A DNA stretch of 64,000 bases, taken from positions 11,364,001 to 11,428,000 of the forward strand of contig JAKSXM010000040.1 of NCBI GenBank assembly GCA_022575985.1, written 5' to 3'. Positions 39,420 to 52,804 of the stretch are shown in pieces. Below the pieces are notes generated by a model. It worked only from the letters and a program-made list of their open reading frames with translations, did not search any database and had not been told where the DNA came from. A program made the position numbers and the translations under genes. Origin of the DNA: Anagrus nilaparvatae (Eukaryota > Arthropoda > Insecta > Hymenoptera > Mymaridae). The number at the start of each line of letters is the position of its first letter. Positions within the stretch are counted from its first letter, which is position 1.

Positions 39420-41069
39420 GTCTTATGGAAGATTTTAGTGCTTAAATACTGGAGTTTTTACCTGGGAGAGGCCTTCTCGAAGTACTTTTGAACCGGCTCA
39501 GAACGTTACTCGTGTTAATCATGCAGAAAAAAAAAAAAAAGAAAACTTTGAACTTAATTTTATTTTAAATTAATTATTTAAAAAAAAGTGTTCATTAGTT
39601 TTAACTTCCTCATCTTAACAAAAGTTTTGTAAATCTTAAAATTTCTCTTTTTTAGTTAAATAAATTCAATTTTAAAAAAATATTTAAAGCATAATAATTT
39701 TTTGGAATCCAGTTAATAAATTTTATTCATTCAATTTTATTTTGGACATCCAATTCAAATAAAAAGGGTAAGCACACATAATATTTTACATTTATACAAA
39801 AAGTAAATCAATAGTCAATTGTTGAGTACTTTTCTGAAATACAAGCTAATTAACAGCCCGAGAAGGCCTGGACAACCTTCTCAAAACAAGAATAAAATAA
39901 ACGTAAGACCAGAATCTGGTTCATTACAGGACTTAAAATAATTTCTATTTAGGGACTTCAAAAAAAAAAATTCAAGTTTAGGGACTTAAAATAACCCGGG
40001 TTTAATGACTTGTAATGATTCGAGTTGAAGAATTAAGAATATTTTTGATTTAAGGACTTAGAATAATTTACAGTATCAGAATAATTTGGGTTTAGAATCT
40101 TAACATCTAGTAGAGGTGATAATTACAAATTATAAGAATAGCGATTGTATTGTAATGTTGCTTAGAATTTATATAACTAGTTCTTTTTAGAGGTTTAGTT
40201 TTCACATCCTATAATTAGTCTTATAGCCCAATTAGAGCTTTATTTAATTTCAATATTTTCTGACCCTTTCTACAAAAAAGGCAATTAATTAGATAATTTT
40301 ATCGCTGCTTCCAAAATATTTCAAAAAAACCTTGAAATGGGGTTGTTCTTGCTGATTTCATGTCCTCTACTTCTCAGCTACTTTTGTACCCCAGATTGCG
40401 TATTTCAGAATCAAAGCATACCTACTTTTGTATTCTAATTTTTTTGGTCGCGTGCTCTAGAAGAAGTTAACCAATTTTTGAAGAAAAAAAAATTGAAAAT
40501 ATGACATCCCGTAATAGATTAGATTTTTACATTAGGTATTTTGGCTCTGGAAAGGTATGTCGGGCTATTGAAGACCCGCCTTTTACTCGCACTCTTAGTT
40601 TATAGTATACATGATTTTGAGCTCGGATAAACGTCTTCAATGGCCCGACATGCCTTTCCAGAATTAAAATACCGAAAAATGTTAAATTTAAACTTATTAT
40701 GTTTTGGCCTTAGTGAAAAACCTAGGCTATTCCGGGGTTTCATACTTTTAGTTTTTTTTCAAAAATTGGCTATTTTTGTGGATCGATTTTTCTAGAATAG
40801 AAAAAATTAGGATACGAAAGTGTATGTATTTAGGCCTTGAATATCTGTGTGCCAAAATTCAGTTGTCATACTCAGACGCACTTATTATTTTACCATTATC
40901 ATTACCAGGTTCCTAAACTCTTTTTGATTTAATAAAATTACTCTTTAATATACTTTTATAAAATAGCTTAAACTATTTAAAAAAATCGGTTTTTAAAAAA
41001 ACGGTTTTTTTCAATGAAGTAGCCCTCAGAAGAATCAAAAACTTATTAGTTACTAATCAATTTCTCAAG
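39420..41069. other. AT-rich spacer with short repeats
   Basis: No gene was found. Degenerate AGGGACTTAAAATAA repeats lie at 39905-40090. An inverted repeat at about 40535-40685 has arms around CTGGAAAGGTATGTCGGGC and GCCCGACATGCCTTTCCAG and may be a small MITE. Confidence 0.6.
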
Positions 41070-44000
41070 CCCCGGACTCTCCATCATCTTACAGACTTTT
41101 GTGTATGTTAAATAACATTGGTAAAGCGATTGAGAGCATGCTCCGGGCAAGGCTTAGAAAAGCAATCGAAGAGGGCGGTGCGGTGGTCTATCCGAGGAGC
41201 AGCATTGTTTCCATGAAGGGCATTCCACGATAGACGCCATCTGGCGTGTCGTGGATACCGTAGAGGGTGAGAGGGAAAAGCGGCCTGCAAATCGCAAGGA
41301 CGTCCTTCTGGTAACGCTGGACCTCAAAAACGCTTTCAACTCGGCCAGGTGGGATGACATGATCCGGTCTCGGTTTCCGATTTCCGGATACCCAGGTATG
41401 TGGGTAACGTAATAAAGGCTTACCTACGATGCCGGAGACTGCCCTACGACACGCTCGATGGCAGGCACGAAAGGGTTTTAAGTTCAGGCATCGCGCAAGG
41501 TTCAGTTCTCGCACCGGACCTGTGGAATGCCTTTTATAATGGCTTGTTGAACGTCCACCTCTCGGAAGGAGTTTCTCTGATGGAGTACGCCGACGATGTG
41601 GCCCTGATCATAAATGGCAGAGACATAGAAGTGACCCAACCTCTAGATGGGCGAGTACGGGCTCCAGCTTGCGATCCCAAAACGGAGATCGTACTGCTGA
41701 CCCGTCGAAGGGTTCCCACTGACTTCGATGTAGTTATCGACGACGGTGGAAATCCTCTCACAATCCGAATCAGAACATCGGTGAAATACCTTGGAGTTCA
41801 GCTTGATAACAAGCTGACCTTCTGGGAACAATTTCAGAGGTCCGGTCGTGTGAAAAGGCAGCGTCGGTCGCATCCTCCCTGTCAAGGCTCATGGCCAACA
41901 TAGGGGGGCCCAAGCCAAGAAAGCGAAGGCTCCTGATGGTTGATTCCATGTGAAACGTACGTTGACCTACAGATGGGGTCTTCCGATTGGGCTGTAACTT
42001 TGCACAAGTGATTATATATATAAAATGTACTCACTCCCCAAATTTTACGTCGTAAAATCGTTTCTAGCCGCCTCTGTGAATTTTTGAAAATTGGGACCGA
42101 TTTTAAAGCTCTCAGCCACCAACTTTTGCTTCATTATATAAAAGCATGAAGATATGTAAAAAATATTATTATAAAAACGGTTTCGATCGAAAATTTCCCT
42201 GGCTATCCGAATTTCTAAACCGTTTTTTTTAAATTTTCTTTTTTAAGTTTTATAGTTTATAGTTTTAAGTTTTAAGTATTTTTTTTTTAAGTTTTATTCA
42301 GCTTTCCTCGATGTTTCTCCAAAAACTGACAGCCGATGAGAATGACTCTCAGTAAGAAGTTTCAGCTATTTCCTATGGTTGAAAATAGTTTTTGAGCTCT
42401 GTTCAGAGTGTAAAAAAATTAAAAAAGAAAATTTACTTAGATTTTCTTTAAAAATTGGAAAATATTTTTAATTCAAAAAACAGCTGCTATTTCAAAACTT
42501 TTTAATCCAGAACCATAAAAATTGGTAGGGTGTCATATTTTAACATACTAAATCCAGCCGAATTTGATTTTTCAAAATTTCTGACATTCGTTTTCGTATT
42601 AGGTCATTTTCACTAAGAATTACTTGAATAGCTTCTTATAAAAAGTCTAATTTCGTAGAATTGACTATATATATCAATTGAAAAAGTTTAAAGGCATTAA
42701 AAAATAATTTATTTTATGATAAATTTTACATATGAAATTGGTTCTGCCTAAATTTGCATATAAATATAGCTTTTTTCGCTAAATTTGCATTTTCAAAATC
42801 GGAAAATTTCACTAATTATCGTTATATCTTTTCCGTATATGAAAATACCCATACCCATATTAATATCAGGTGAAAGTATATTGAATACTCAGTCTCCACT
42901 CCCAGTTTGAAGTTATTTGAAGTGACGGGTTTTCAGTTATGAGCTACAGACGGTACGGCTCACATTTTCCAATTTTCCGGGTTTCCACGTAAATATTTTA
43001 AAAAACGGTTTAGAAATTCGGATAGCCAGGGAAATTTCCGATCGAAACCGTTTTTCTAATAATATTTTTAACATAACTTCATGCTTTTATATAATGAAGC
43101 AAAAGTTGGTGGCTGAGAGCTTTAAAATCGGTCCCAATTTTCAAAAATTCACAGAGGCGGCTAGAAACGATTTTACGATGTAAAATTTGGGGAGTGAGGA
43201 CATTTTATATATATAATCACTTGTGCAAAGTTACAACCCAATCGGAAGACCCCATCTGGAGGTCAACGTACGTTTCACATGGAATCAGCCTGATGTTAGT
43301 CGTCAACTCTGTCCTGCTCTACGGATCAGAAATCTGGGCGAAGACTACGAAATTTGTCAAGTACAGGCACAAAATATCGTATGTACAGAGACAAGTGGCA
43401 CAGAGGATCGCCTGCGCATACCACACGGTATCCCCAGAGGCAATCCAGGTTGTTGCTTCCGTGATACCCATCGACCTGCTAGCTTTGGAGCAGAAATTCA
43501 TCTACGAAAGCGTATATGACTGCGAAGTGGCATCCACTTGCGCCTGCTCCAACTTTATGGAAGAATGGTAGAAACGATGGGAAAAAGTCGCAGAGGAAAA
43601 TGCCCAATGGACGCGCACACTGATTGCATGGATGGGACGACAGCATGGGGAGGTGGATTTCTTCCATTCTACGTATGTGTGCGCTACGTGGAGGGGCGCC
43701 CGTCTTTCCCGATTTGGAGGCCGGAGACGGTGGTCCCGGAAATGCTACGGAGTCCCGAAAATTGGAACAAAGTAGCAGAGAACGTGAGGGCCACCTTGTT
43801 GAAGAAGAAAGAGGAGGATTTCTATCGTAGGGAGCTTTCCTGTCCCTAGGCAGGGGGAAAGATAGCGGACAGCTGCCTAAGCTGCGCGTCCCAAACTGAA
43901 ATTATACCTGAAAAGAGAGTTCCGATTTAGGACAAACAAGCGCGGGGGGTTTAAAGTGTGTTTGCCCAATAAGAATCTGGGGCGTAGCCAACGGCCGCGT

Positions 44001-44100
44001 TCGCTAGTGGTCAGTCATGGAAATTTGCGGGTCTTGAAAGCTCGCATACACTTCATGCCTGATGAAAAATTCACATATTTTCCTTAAAAAAAAAAAAAAA
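41070..44100 (+). pseudogene. Jockey/R1-type LINE relic, interrupted by a transposon
   Basis: This is a 5'-truncated non-LTR retrotransposon. 41070-41935 encodes reverse transcriptase segments: P-S-S-Y-R-L-L with N-N-I-G-K-A-I-E, then after a frameshift E-E-Q-H-x-F-x-E-G-H-S-T-I-D-A-I, L-D-L-K-N-A-F-N, A-Q-G-S-V-L-x-P-D-L-W-N and the catalytic Y-A-D-D at about 41589. Coding resumes after the insertion at 43289 with V-L-L-Y-G-S-E-I-W, and a C-terminal R-Q-H-G-E-V-D-F-F region and S-P-E-N-W follow. A 3' UTR ends in poly(A) at about 44086-44100. RT and C-terminal region are in several frames, so the copy is dead. Confidence 0.85.
41939..43288. mobile_element. Long-TIR foldback/MITE inserted in the LINE
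   Basis: The 1350-bp element has inverted repeats of about 290 bp (41939-42232 and 43000-43288) that match closely, including ATTCCATGTGAAACGTACG and CTGGCTATCCGAATTTCTAA. Flanking CCTGATG (41932-41938 and 43289-43295) is a 7-bp target duplication in the LINE coding sequence. The interior has no coding frame. Related interior sequence (AACAGCTGCTATTTC, ATCATATTTTAACATACTAA) recurs at 62620-62990. The superfamily is not certain. Confidence 0.88.
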
Positions 44101-44174
44101 TCAATTTTTTAAACTGATCAATGCATAAAAATAAAAAAATTTAACGATAATCGAATTATACATCGAATGCATAT

Positions 44175-45401
44175 TGTAAAGTACTCGTGAACGGAGTCTT
44201 ACAAAAATATTTGAATAATATAACGTTTGACAAATAAATTTTTAACTCGAAGAATATTCAAGCATTTATTTGGATTCTATTTTTAGGAGGACTGTCCCTG
44301 AATTTTCCTCCAGGGCCGTACTGACTACTTTGATCTTTAGATGTTGTTAAATAAAATTAACAAATTATAAAATGAATTGTTAAATAAAATTAACAAATTA
44401 TAAAATGAATAAAATAATAAAATGATTACTTACTTTCTTTAGGTTTTCTTTGGTATAGTTGAAAATAATTGGAAAAATAAATATGTAATTTCAAAAAAAT
44501 TTGAATTTAATAAATTTTTTTATTTTTAAAAGCTTTTCAAAATTTAAACCTTTTAAGTGAGGAAATTCACAACTGCTTATAAAATTATTAATAATTTTCA
44601 ATTGAAATAATTTATAAGTTGAAAATATTTTAAACATTTTATAATTATTTAAAATAAATTAACAAAAATAAAAAAAAAAAACTTAATTCAAAGTTTAAAA
44701 ATGTCGCGAGTACTGCGGGTTTTGATGAGCTCAATAAAAAATAGAAGACCTTTTTCAACCTTTCCGGGAGTATTTATGAAAATTGATAACATAGTTTAAT
44801 TCCCTACTCTTCAAAATCTCCCACGCGCTAGTCCCGATATGTCAATACTCTATTGGTTGATAAGGTTTCCCCAATAGTCAAAAATTCCCTCCTAGAGAAA
44901 TTTCACTATTATTATCAATATTCACTTCTCCCATAAAACTAGAGTAGGAAAAATGATGACTTGGAAGATCATCCGATGTCCCCTGGACTGATTATAGTTA
45001 ATTTATGTATTTTTGAAACAAAAGGGCTCATTTGAATATCGTGTACACTGTAAAAATTTTAAACTGAAACCTTAACTTGTCCGTAGTTAATTAGCTAAAT
45101 TTAATATCTTTTAAACCTATTAAAAACATAATAAAATATATTTATGAGTTTCCTTTTCTGTTTTAAAAAAACAGGTTTGAAAAAGAAAAACTCGCAAGGG
45201 AAACGATTTTCTGACTTGGCGATTTTCAAAACTAGGAAAAATCCGAGAAATTGTTTATTATTAAAAATAAATTTTAAAAAACTAATTTGTTTAAAAATCA
45301 CCAAGTCGCGATATTCTAAATTCCCCCCAAAATTTCATCACGTATACATGTAAAGTAAATTTCATGTACACGGAAAAAATTTTTGAGGTCCGGACGTTAC
45401 A
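44175..45401. repeat. Left long direct repeat (candidate LTR)
   Basis: This 1227-bp copy is TGTAAAG...GTTACA. It lacks a 556-bp block present in the right copy at 51922-52477. The block is flanked there by CCTTAA at both sides, so a microhomology-mediated deletion in the left copy is likely. Open frames near 45101-45353 recur in the other copy simply because the repeat does. Confidence 0.85.
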
Positions 45402-46123
45402 CCTCGCCACTTAAAGTGTTGGTAATGCTTCCAATGATGCTTTACCAACTGTATACTATGTATATAAAATAACAAAGTTTTTCTTAATTTAATTTATTAA
45501 CGATATTGTACTTATATCTATTTCCTCACTTATATTACAATATTTACTTAAAATGTCTCTAAAATGTCTAGATTTTTTTTTTCATACTTTTAAATCACAC
45601 ACATTTAAAAAAAATTTATTCAAAAAAAAAATTTCTCTGCACTAAGAATAAACTACACACAATAAGCACTGCACCAGCTAGTTATTCGAAGAATGTCCAG
45701 TAAATGTTGCCCCATCATTATTTTCTTGTTTATCCGGAGTCGGCATAACCACAACTCCGATTGAATCTCTGCCACCCTTTTCTTGCTTTTTGTTATCCAA
45801 TCCCTTTGATAAAAACTGATCGTTTTCTTCTTAGTAAGGCATTGTTGTTGGGTTTTTTTTTTTTTAATATGCGATATTTTTTTTTCCAAAGGTTATGAGT
45901 TTCGAGAATAATTTCTGATAGACTCTGAATTTCCACCATAGATGACGTAGGGTATTGAATAATTGTACCAATAATTTAAGCGCTTGGGGCTCTTTTTTTT
46001 TTAGATCATTGCTTTCCAACCATTTAGAATTACGTTATGAGTCCTGTTAAATCTACGAAAATATCTTGGCTTATTTTAACTAAGATATTACATCTAATGG
46101 TCGATTGTCATTAAACATCAATA

Positions 46124-46175
<52 letters not shown>

Positions 46176-49100
46176 GTACCAAAGCCTAAATCATTTTTTC
46201 CTGTTTATTTCCACAAAAACTCGTGATAACTGGAAAGGCCCTTTCCAATCAGCACAGCTTGTATGAAAATATAAACCGGAACCTGACTTATTTTTGGTAG
46301 CCTTTAATTTGAGTGGAAACAATTTTGATAATCATTATTATAATTTTCAATGTTTACACATTTTAAAGTAATCTATTACTTAGATAAAAATTTTAATTTT
46401 GCTTATGTATTATGTATTAAATAATAAAATATTTAATACAGTGTCTTAAAATTAAAATTAAAAATATATGTATTTAAAAATTAAAATTTAAGAACGTGAA
46501 GTAGACAAAAATTTTAACGACTTTCATAAAATTTTTGTTAACGAAGTACTTATGAAGAGAAAAAGGATAATCCCATATATCATGAATAACCTGTAAGAAA
46601 CAGAAAAATTCCCTCTCCTCTAAAATTCTTGTCTCCATTGTAACATATTGTCCTAAGTTGTTTATTTTTAAAATGGACTTGTGAAAACCATTAATGAATA
46701 ATGAACGGATGTGGAAAGTTTAGATAGGAGGATTGAGAATTAGTGTTCATTTTATTCTTTGATATTTTCATATGTCGTTATCGATAGGCACATAACGAAT
46801 TCGAAAATGCGATTGGTTGAGCTGTGAACAGTTGAATTTTCCTGCAACATTGAGTACTTAAGTTGTTTTCTTCAATTTCATTTTTTTTTTAAATTTCTTT
46901 GTGAAAAGTAAACGTTTCCTTTTGTCGGCGTTGCATAACTATTTATTCAATTCTATAATTCATCTTAAAGATATAATTCTCTTCACAATTTCTCATTCCT
47001 CCTTTTTTTTTCTTATGATTTTCTTAGATGCTTATCATGTAAACTTTTGGATGTCATTTACATTCCTAAATAAGGTTGTGCCTTGAAATTGTATATATGT
47101 AGCCTCGTGAGGCATTCTGCGAATGCATTCTTCACATTTGATTTTCAAATATTCTAACTTGTACTGATTATATCTTAAAAATTTGGTAAAGATATAGGAA
47201 AAGGAAATTTAAGGGGAATTGGAAAAATAAGTTTTCATATATAACAAAAACTAAAAATATTTTGTATATTATTTTCTTTACTTTTTATTTAATATAAATG
47301 TATTTATGAAATCAAGAATTTCAGGAAGAAGAATAAATTTAAGCTTTTATCATTATCATATATGGGCCCTTTTATATCCAATCTCATTATACGTATACTT
47401 CTTTTTGTACATTTAATTCGCCGCAACTTTTATTTACTCTAACGTTCTTAAAATACTATCCTTAAGCCTAATTTATCCTATTTTATTTAATATATATAAA
47501 CAGTTTATAAATATTATATCCTAATTAGATTTTATTTATGAAGCAAAATTAAAATCATGAGTTATTGCTTTATTTTTGTTTTATAATTATGTTTTTAGAT
47601 TACAGCAAATTTACAAGGAGATTTTCATTTGCTGCAATATAAAAATAATTAGTTCATAAAAGTGCAATATAGATATGATACTTATTCAATTATCAAGTAC
47701 CAATACATAATGAAAGTTTTATAACGTATGGGTCAAAATGACCTTATATTCTTAAGGATCTGAAAAAATGCATAATTATTTGTTCAGTAATATTTTCCTG
47801 TAAGAAAAATAGTATTAGTAAAAAATTTTTTCATGCATAGAGGTTGAAAGCTTGTAAAGTAACATTCTATCTAATAATGAAAGTATAAATATTCATTTGT
47901 TAACTATTGTTAGTTCCTTTCCCAAAGCATTGAAAATAATTATCAAGAATGTTCTAGCGTAAGAAAAAAATAAGCAAAGGTATTTTTAATATTTATATTA
48001 AGTCTAAAACTCGTTTTCTTATTTACGATGATGAAAGTTCTGTCACGATTTTCTAGGCAGTGGTCACTAGACACCAGAGTATAGTAATTTTTTTATCATT
48101 ATCATTAGTACCATTATTATGAGTACCTTTACTATACTCTGCTAGACACTATAGAATCCAGAAATAATTATCTTATTTGCCTGTGTAGTTGGATTCCTCC
48201 CCACTTAGTTTATTACTAAGAATTCAAATATTTACTTAGTAAAAATTTTGAAAAACAGAAAATAGTATTGAGATCAGCGAAAAATCAACTAAAATTCCTT
48301 AGTTTATCTTAATATGAACTTATTTATCTTAATAATGTATTTTAAATTCGAAAATTATAAATTAAAAAAAAATTTATCCACCATTTGTACTCGGGAGCGC
48401 TATTGCGGTACCCTTGTTGAACTTAAAAACTTAGTGTCAAACGATTTTGCGGTAACTTAAAATTTAGTAGCACTAGTGCGTTTTTTTTTTTTCGTGGCCC
48501 TTCGTTTTTAGGAAACGGCGGCTTTGGCGTTCGCATAAACCGTTTGTGGTGCAACCTGTCAGTTTTTAAATTTTGCTTTATAAATAACAAATGTCTCCCT
48601 TTGTTTGTTTGTCTAAATTGTTATTTTTTTAATTTTAATTGAGTTAACAGTTGCGATTTCTTTAATTGATTTAGTTATTTGATAAAAGTTAAATTAATTT
48701 TTAAAATTCAGACTTAATTAACGTTAACTATTATAAAATGCTAAAACTATATTTTTGCTATATGGTACATGTATTATTTACAGATTATTCTATTTTAACT
48801 AAATCAAAGTTTTACAAGGTAAGTTAAAACTAAATTTTATGTGATATTATGTATAATTTTAACTAAACTTATGTTTATTGTTTCAGGTTTGCCGTTTAGT
48901 CCTTGTCAATAGTCCAGTCTGAATTTATGTAGAAATTTGGGAACTTTGTGAACTGTCGAGTCAAGATTGTGAATTATGGGAGTATTAGTTATTATTCAAT
49001 ATCTATTTTTACTAATTTATATTTTTTAAAAACTAAAACTTAATTTTTATTTTCAGTGTTTAGGTGTTATGGCATATATCGAGCCTTTGTCGAGTTTTAC

Positions 49101-51017
49101 TACTGAAATCTATGAACTGGTGTTATGGTAAGAATATATTTACAGTACTTGGAGATTATATTTACAAATATTTAATATTTTTCTAATTCTATATCTTATT
49201 TTTGTATAGATTTACCTAAAAGGGGCTAAGTTGCTGGATCCGGATCTTGGAAAAAATTTTTTAAAACTTGGACTTGGAGTTCAAAATTTTTAAAATAAGA
49301 TAACTAAATCTGCTTTTTTTTAAAACTATATAATTAATGCTTCTTAAACCTATTTTCAGCGTTTTCAATTGGTATTTAGGAATTTGAAGGTATTACGAGC
49401 TTTTTCAGGTTTCAAAAACTGAAATTTACCAATATTGGAAGTTGCCGTTTCCAAAATTTTAAGATAAGTTTTTCTTTTATTTCACTAACTACTTAAAATA
49501 TAATATTAATTTATTTTATATGTGTTCTAGGTTGTATTTTTATTAATGGAAAACCTTAGAAATCAATATTTTGGTATGGAGCAAGAGGAATAATGTCCTG
49601 TGACCAAGCGTCAAATGTGAATATGCATAAAATATATGGACTTAAGTGTTAAAAGTGTATTTAACTAACCGTATTGTTTAAAAGTGAATATATAGTTAAT
49701 AATGGTGTATAATGTATTTCTTTTAAGATTTTAGTGTATTTTATTGAGATAATTTGTAGTTGGTTTTTTTAACCGATTTAAAAAAATATTGAAAACAAAT
49801 AAAATAAAGTGAAATTTAATAACAATGTATGTTTTTTTTTTTTTTTTTTCAATCTATTTGTTTTAATGATACTTATAAAATAAAATAAAATAATTACTAT
49901 CTAATGCCTTAATTTAAATTAATGTGTAAAGGCCAATATCACTAATATTTTCTATTGTGCGCAAGGTGTTAATGAAAATAAAGTGTGATGATGTGTTTTT
50001 ATATTTCTTGGATGTGTAATATAAAGTTAACTTTTTGGTGTAATTGTTGAAAAATAGTTTTTCTTTTTACTTCCTGATGGTATTAAGATTTAATTTGGGT
50101 TAATACGATAATTGTATGGGCAATGTTTAACCCGAATGCATGCTTCAGTATTTGAGAAGTATCGGCTTCTCTGGGTACCCAAAAATAATTAACATATGTT
50201 AGCATAAAGTAAAATTTAAAAGTGAAAAAAAAAATGCTTGTAGCAATTAAAGGGTTTTAAAACTAACACCTTTTTATAATTTGATTCTAAATTTGAGCCT
50301 ACAAGTGCGTATGGGAAGTGCTCAGTTTCTCGACATACTAGAACAATTAAAGTGTTTTAAAAATAACTACTTTAATAATAATTTTCAATAAAGGGTTTTA
50401 AAAACTAACTCCTTTTTATAATTTGATTCTAAATTTGAGCCTACAAGTGCGTATGGGAAGTGCTCAGTTTCTCGGCATACTAGAACAATTAAAGTGTTTT
50501 AAAAATAACTACTTTAATAATAATTTTCAATAAAGGGTTTTAAAAACTAACTCCTTTTTATAATTTGATTCTAAATTTGAGCCTACAAGTGCGTATGGGA
50601 AGTGCTCAGCTTCTCGACATACTAGAACAATTAAAGTGTTTTAAAAATAACTACTTTAATAATAATTTTCAATTGAATGTGTATACGTATAATTTCTAAA
50701 CTTAATGTTGCTTCTAATTTTAACTTTTGAATTTTGTTTTATTACTTTTTAGAAATTTTTTTAAGGAAAATTTGAAATATTAGTTTAACAATTAGTATAT
50801 AAAAAAAACATGCAGGTGAATGAAATGATTCTAAAAGTGATAACGGTTCAACTTTATGTTTGTCTTTTGGTACACCTTCAAGGTGCTGCACAGTTGACAA
50901 AACGTGGCTGAACGTATCAAAAAAAAAAATAATGTTTTAAGATGTGAGAAAATAAGCTTTTTAAATTAACAATATCCAAGATTTTAGTAGTCAATACATC
51001 CCCACCAGGGATGCCAT
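45402..51017. other. Interior of the candidate LTR element
   Basis: No protein of known type is encoded. A 44-nt T run lies at 46127-46170. Between about 48890 and 49830 there are several AG...GT-bounded blocks and an AATAAA-like signal at about 49798, which could be a spliced non-coding transcript. An inverted repeat with AGAGTATAGTAA/TTACTATACTCT lies near 48075-48140. A minus-strand 78-codon frame at 45889-45653 is unrecognised. Confidence 0.5.
50251..50675 (+). repeat. Three tandem copies of a 141-142-bp unit
   Basis: Units begin AGGGTTTTAAAA at 50251, 50392 and 50534 and share GTGCGTATGGGAAGTGCTCA and ATACTAGAACAATTAAAGTG phrases. Copies are nearly identical, so the array is young. Confidence 0.95.
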
Positions 51018-52800
51018 TGTAAAGTACTCGTAAACGGAGTCTTACAAAAATATTTGAATAATATAACGTTTGACAAATAAATTTTTAACTCGAAGAATAT
51101 TCAAGCATTTATTTGGATTCTATTTTTAGGAGGACTGTCCCTGAATTTTCCTCCAGGGCCGTACTGACTACTTTGATCTTTAGATGTTGTTAAATAAAAT
51201 TAACAAATTATAAAATGAATTGTTAAATAAAATTAACAAATTATAAAATGAATAAAATAATAAAATGATTACTTACTTTCTTTAGGTTTTCTTTGGTGTA
51301 GTTGAAAATAATTGGAAAAATAAATATGTAATTTCAAAAAAATTTGAATTTAATAAATTTTTTTATTTTTAAAAGCTTTTCAAAATTTAAACCTTTTAAG
51401 TGAGGAAATTCACAACTGCTTATAAAATTATTAATAATTTTCAATTGAAATAATTTATAAGTTGAAAATATTTTAAACATTTTATAATTATTTAAAATAA
51501 ATTAACAAAAATAAAAAAAAAAAACTTAATTCAAAGTTTAAAAATGTCGCGAGTACTGCGGGTTTTGATGAGCTCAATAAAAAATAGAAGACCTTTTTCA
51601 GCCTTTCCGGGAGTATTTATGAAAATTGATAACATAGTTTAATTCCCTACTCTTCAAAATCTCCCACGCGCTAGTCCCGATATGTCAATACTCTATTGGT
51701 TGATAAGGTTTCCCCAATAGTCAAAAATTCCCTCCTAGAGAAATTTCACTATTATTATCAATATTCACTTCTCCCATAAAACTAGAGTAGGAAAAATGAT
51801 GACTTGGAAGATCATCCGATGTCCCCTGGACTGATTATAGTTAATTTATGTATTTTTGAAACAAAAGGGCTCATTTGAATATCGTGTACACTGTAAAAAT
51901 TTTAAACTGAAACCTTAACTTTGAATTCCATTTTTTTTCATTATAATTAGCTATTTTACAGTTTTCAATTATAGAAAACCTAAACTAATTTATACTTTAA
52001 TTTTCTTATGGAATATCCAACACTAACAATACAACCATTTAAATTCTGAAAATTCAGTCATTGTTATAAACAATTCTAAATTAAAAATTTTACTTTAGAA
52101 AATAATTTGAAAATAATTTGACCAAATATTTCAGAACAAAAATGCTATGATTGATTAGATTTTCCGAGAGTTTCCTCTCATCATTATTTTCTTATAATTA
52201 ATATTAAAGTATGAGAGTTTTATACATGAAAAACGAGAATATATAATATTCATTAATTTCCCAAGTAGAGCTCTCTTTATTATTAACTAAAATAACAATA
52301 TTTTAAACTATGAGAATATAACTCTCGCTTATTTTTTCAATAACTTTTTCTTAACTAATTAACTACTAATAAATTTCCATTCAGCTTTTAGTTATTATTT
52401 GAGTCTAAATTCTACTATAAGAGTAAAATGTTTTCCCAACTAATAAATTTCCTCTCAATAAACATTTATGACCTTAAGTCCGTAGTTAATTAGCTAAATT
52501 TAATATCTTTTAAACCTATTAAAAACATAATAAAATATATTTATGAGTTTCCTTTTCTGTTTTAAAAAAACAGGTTTGAAAAAGAAAAACTCGCAAGGGA
52601 AACGATTTTCTGACTTGGCGATTTTCAAAACTAGGAAAAATCCGAGAAATTGTTTATTATTAAAAATAAATTTTAAAAAACTAATTTGTTTAAAAATCAC
52701 CAAGTCGCGATATTCTAAATTCCCCCCAAAATTTCATCACGTATACATGTAAAGTAAATTTCATGTACACGGAAAAAATTTTTGAGGTCCGGACGTTACA
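51018..52800. repeat. Right long direct repeat (candidate LTR)
   Basis: This 1783-bp copy is TGTAAAG...GTTACA. It is the complete version and contains the 556-bp block (51922-52477) missing from the left copy. It is followed by ATAT. Confidence 0.85.
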
Positions 52801-52804
52801 ATAT

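Larger units (their letters stand above)
44175..52800. mobile_element. Candidate 8.6-kb LTR element without coding capacity
   Basis: Two near-identical direct repeats, 44175-45401 and 51018-52800, both begin TGTAAAG and end GTTACA. The outer flanks share ATAT (44171-44174 and 52801-52804), a possible 4-bp target duplication. This fits one element with LTRs at both ends. I noticed three substitutions between copies, so it is recent. The interior (45402-51017) has no gag or pol frame and no clear primer-binding or polypurine site, so a large non-autonomous derivative, or a segmental duplication, remain alternatives. Confidence 0.55.

Noticed and set aside
41108..41885. Minus-strand frames over the LINE
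   Set aside because: They are shadows of the plus-strand reverse transcriptase, whose motifs are in the other strand.
45101..45353. Two overlapping 67-69-codon frames repeated at 52500-52752
   Set aside because: They are identical because the long direct repeat is duplicated. Composition is AT-driven and both strands are open, so there is no sign of coding selection.
44175..45401. Independent solo LTR
   Set aside because: Its own flanks (ATAT and CCTC) do not match, whereas its left flank matches the right flank of the second copy, so the two are better read as ends of one element.
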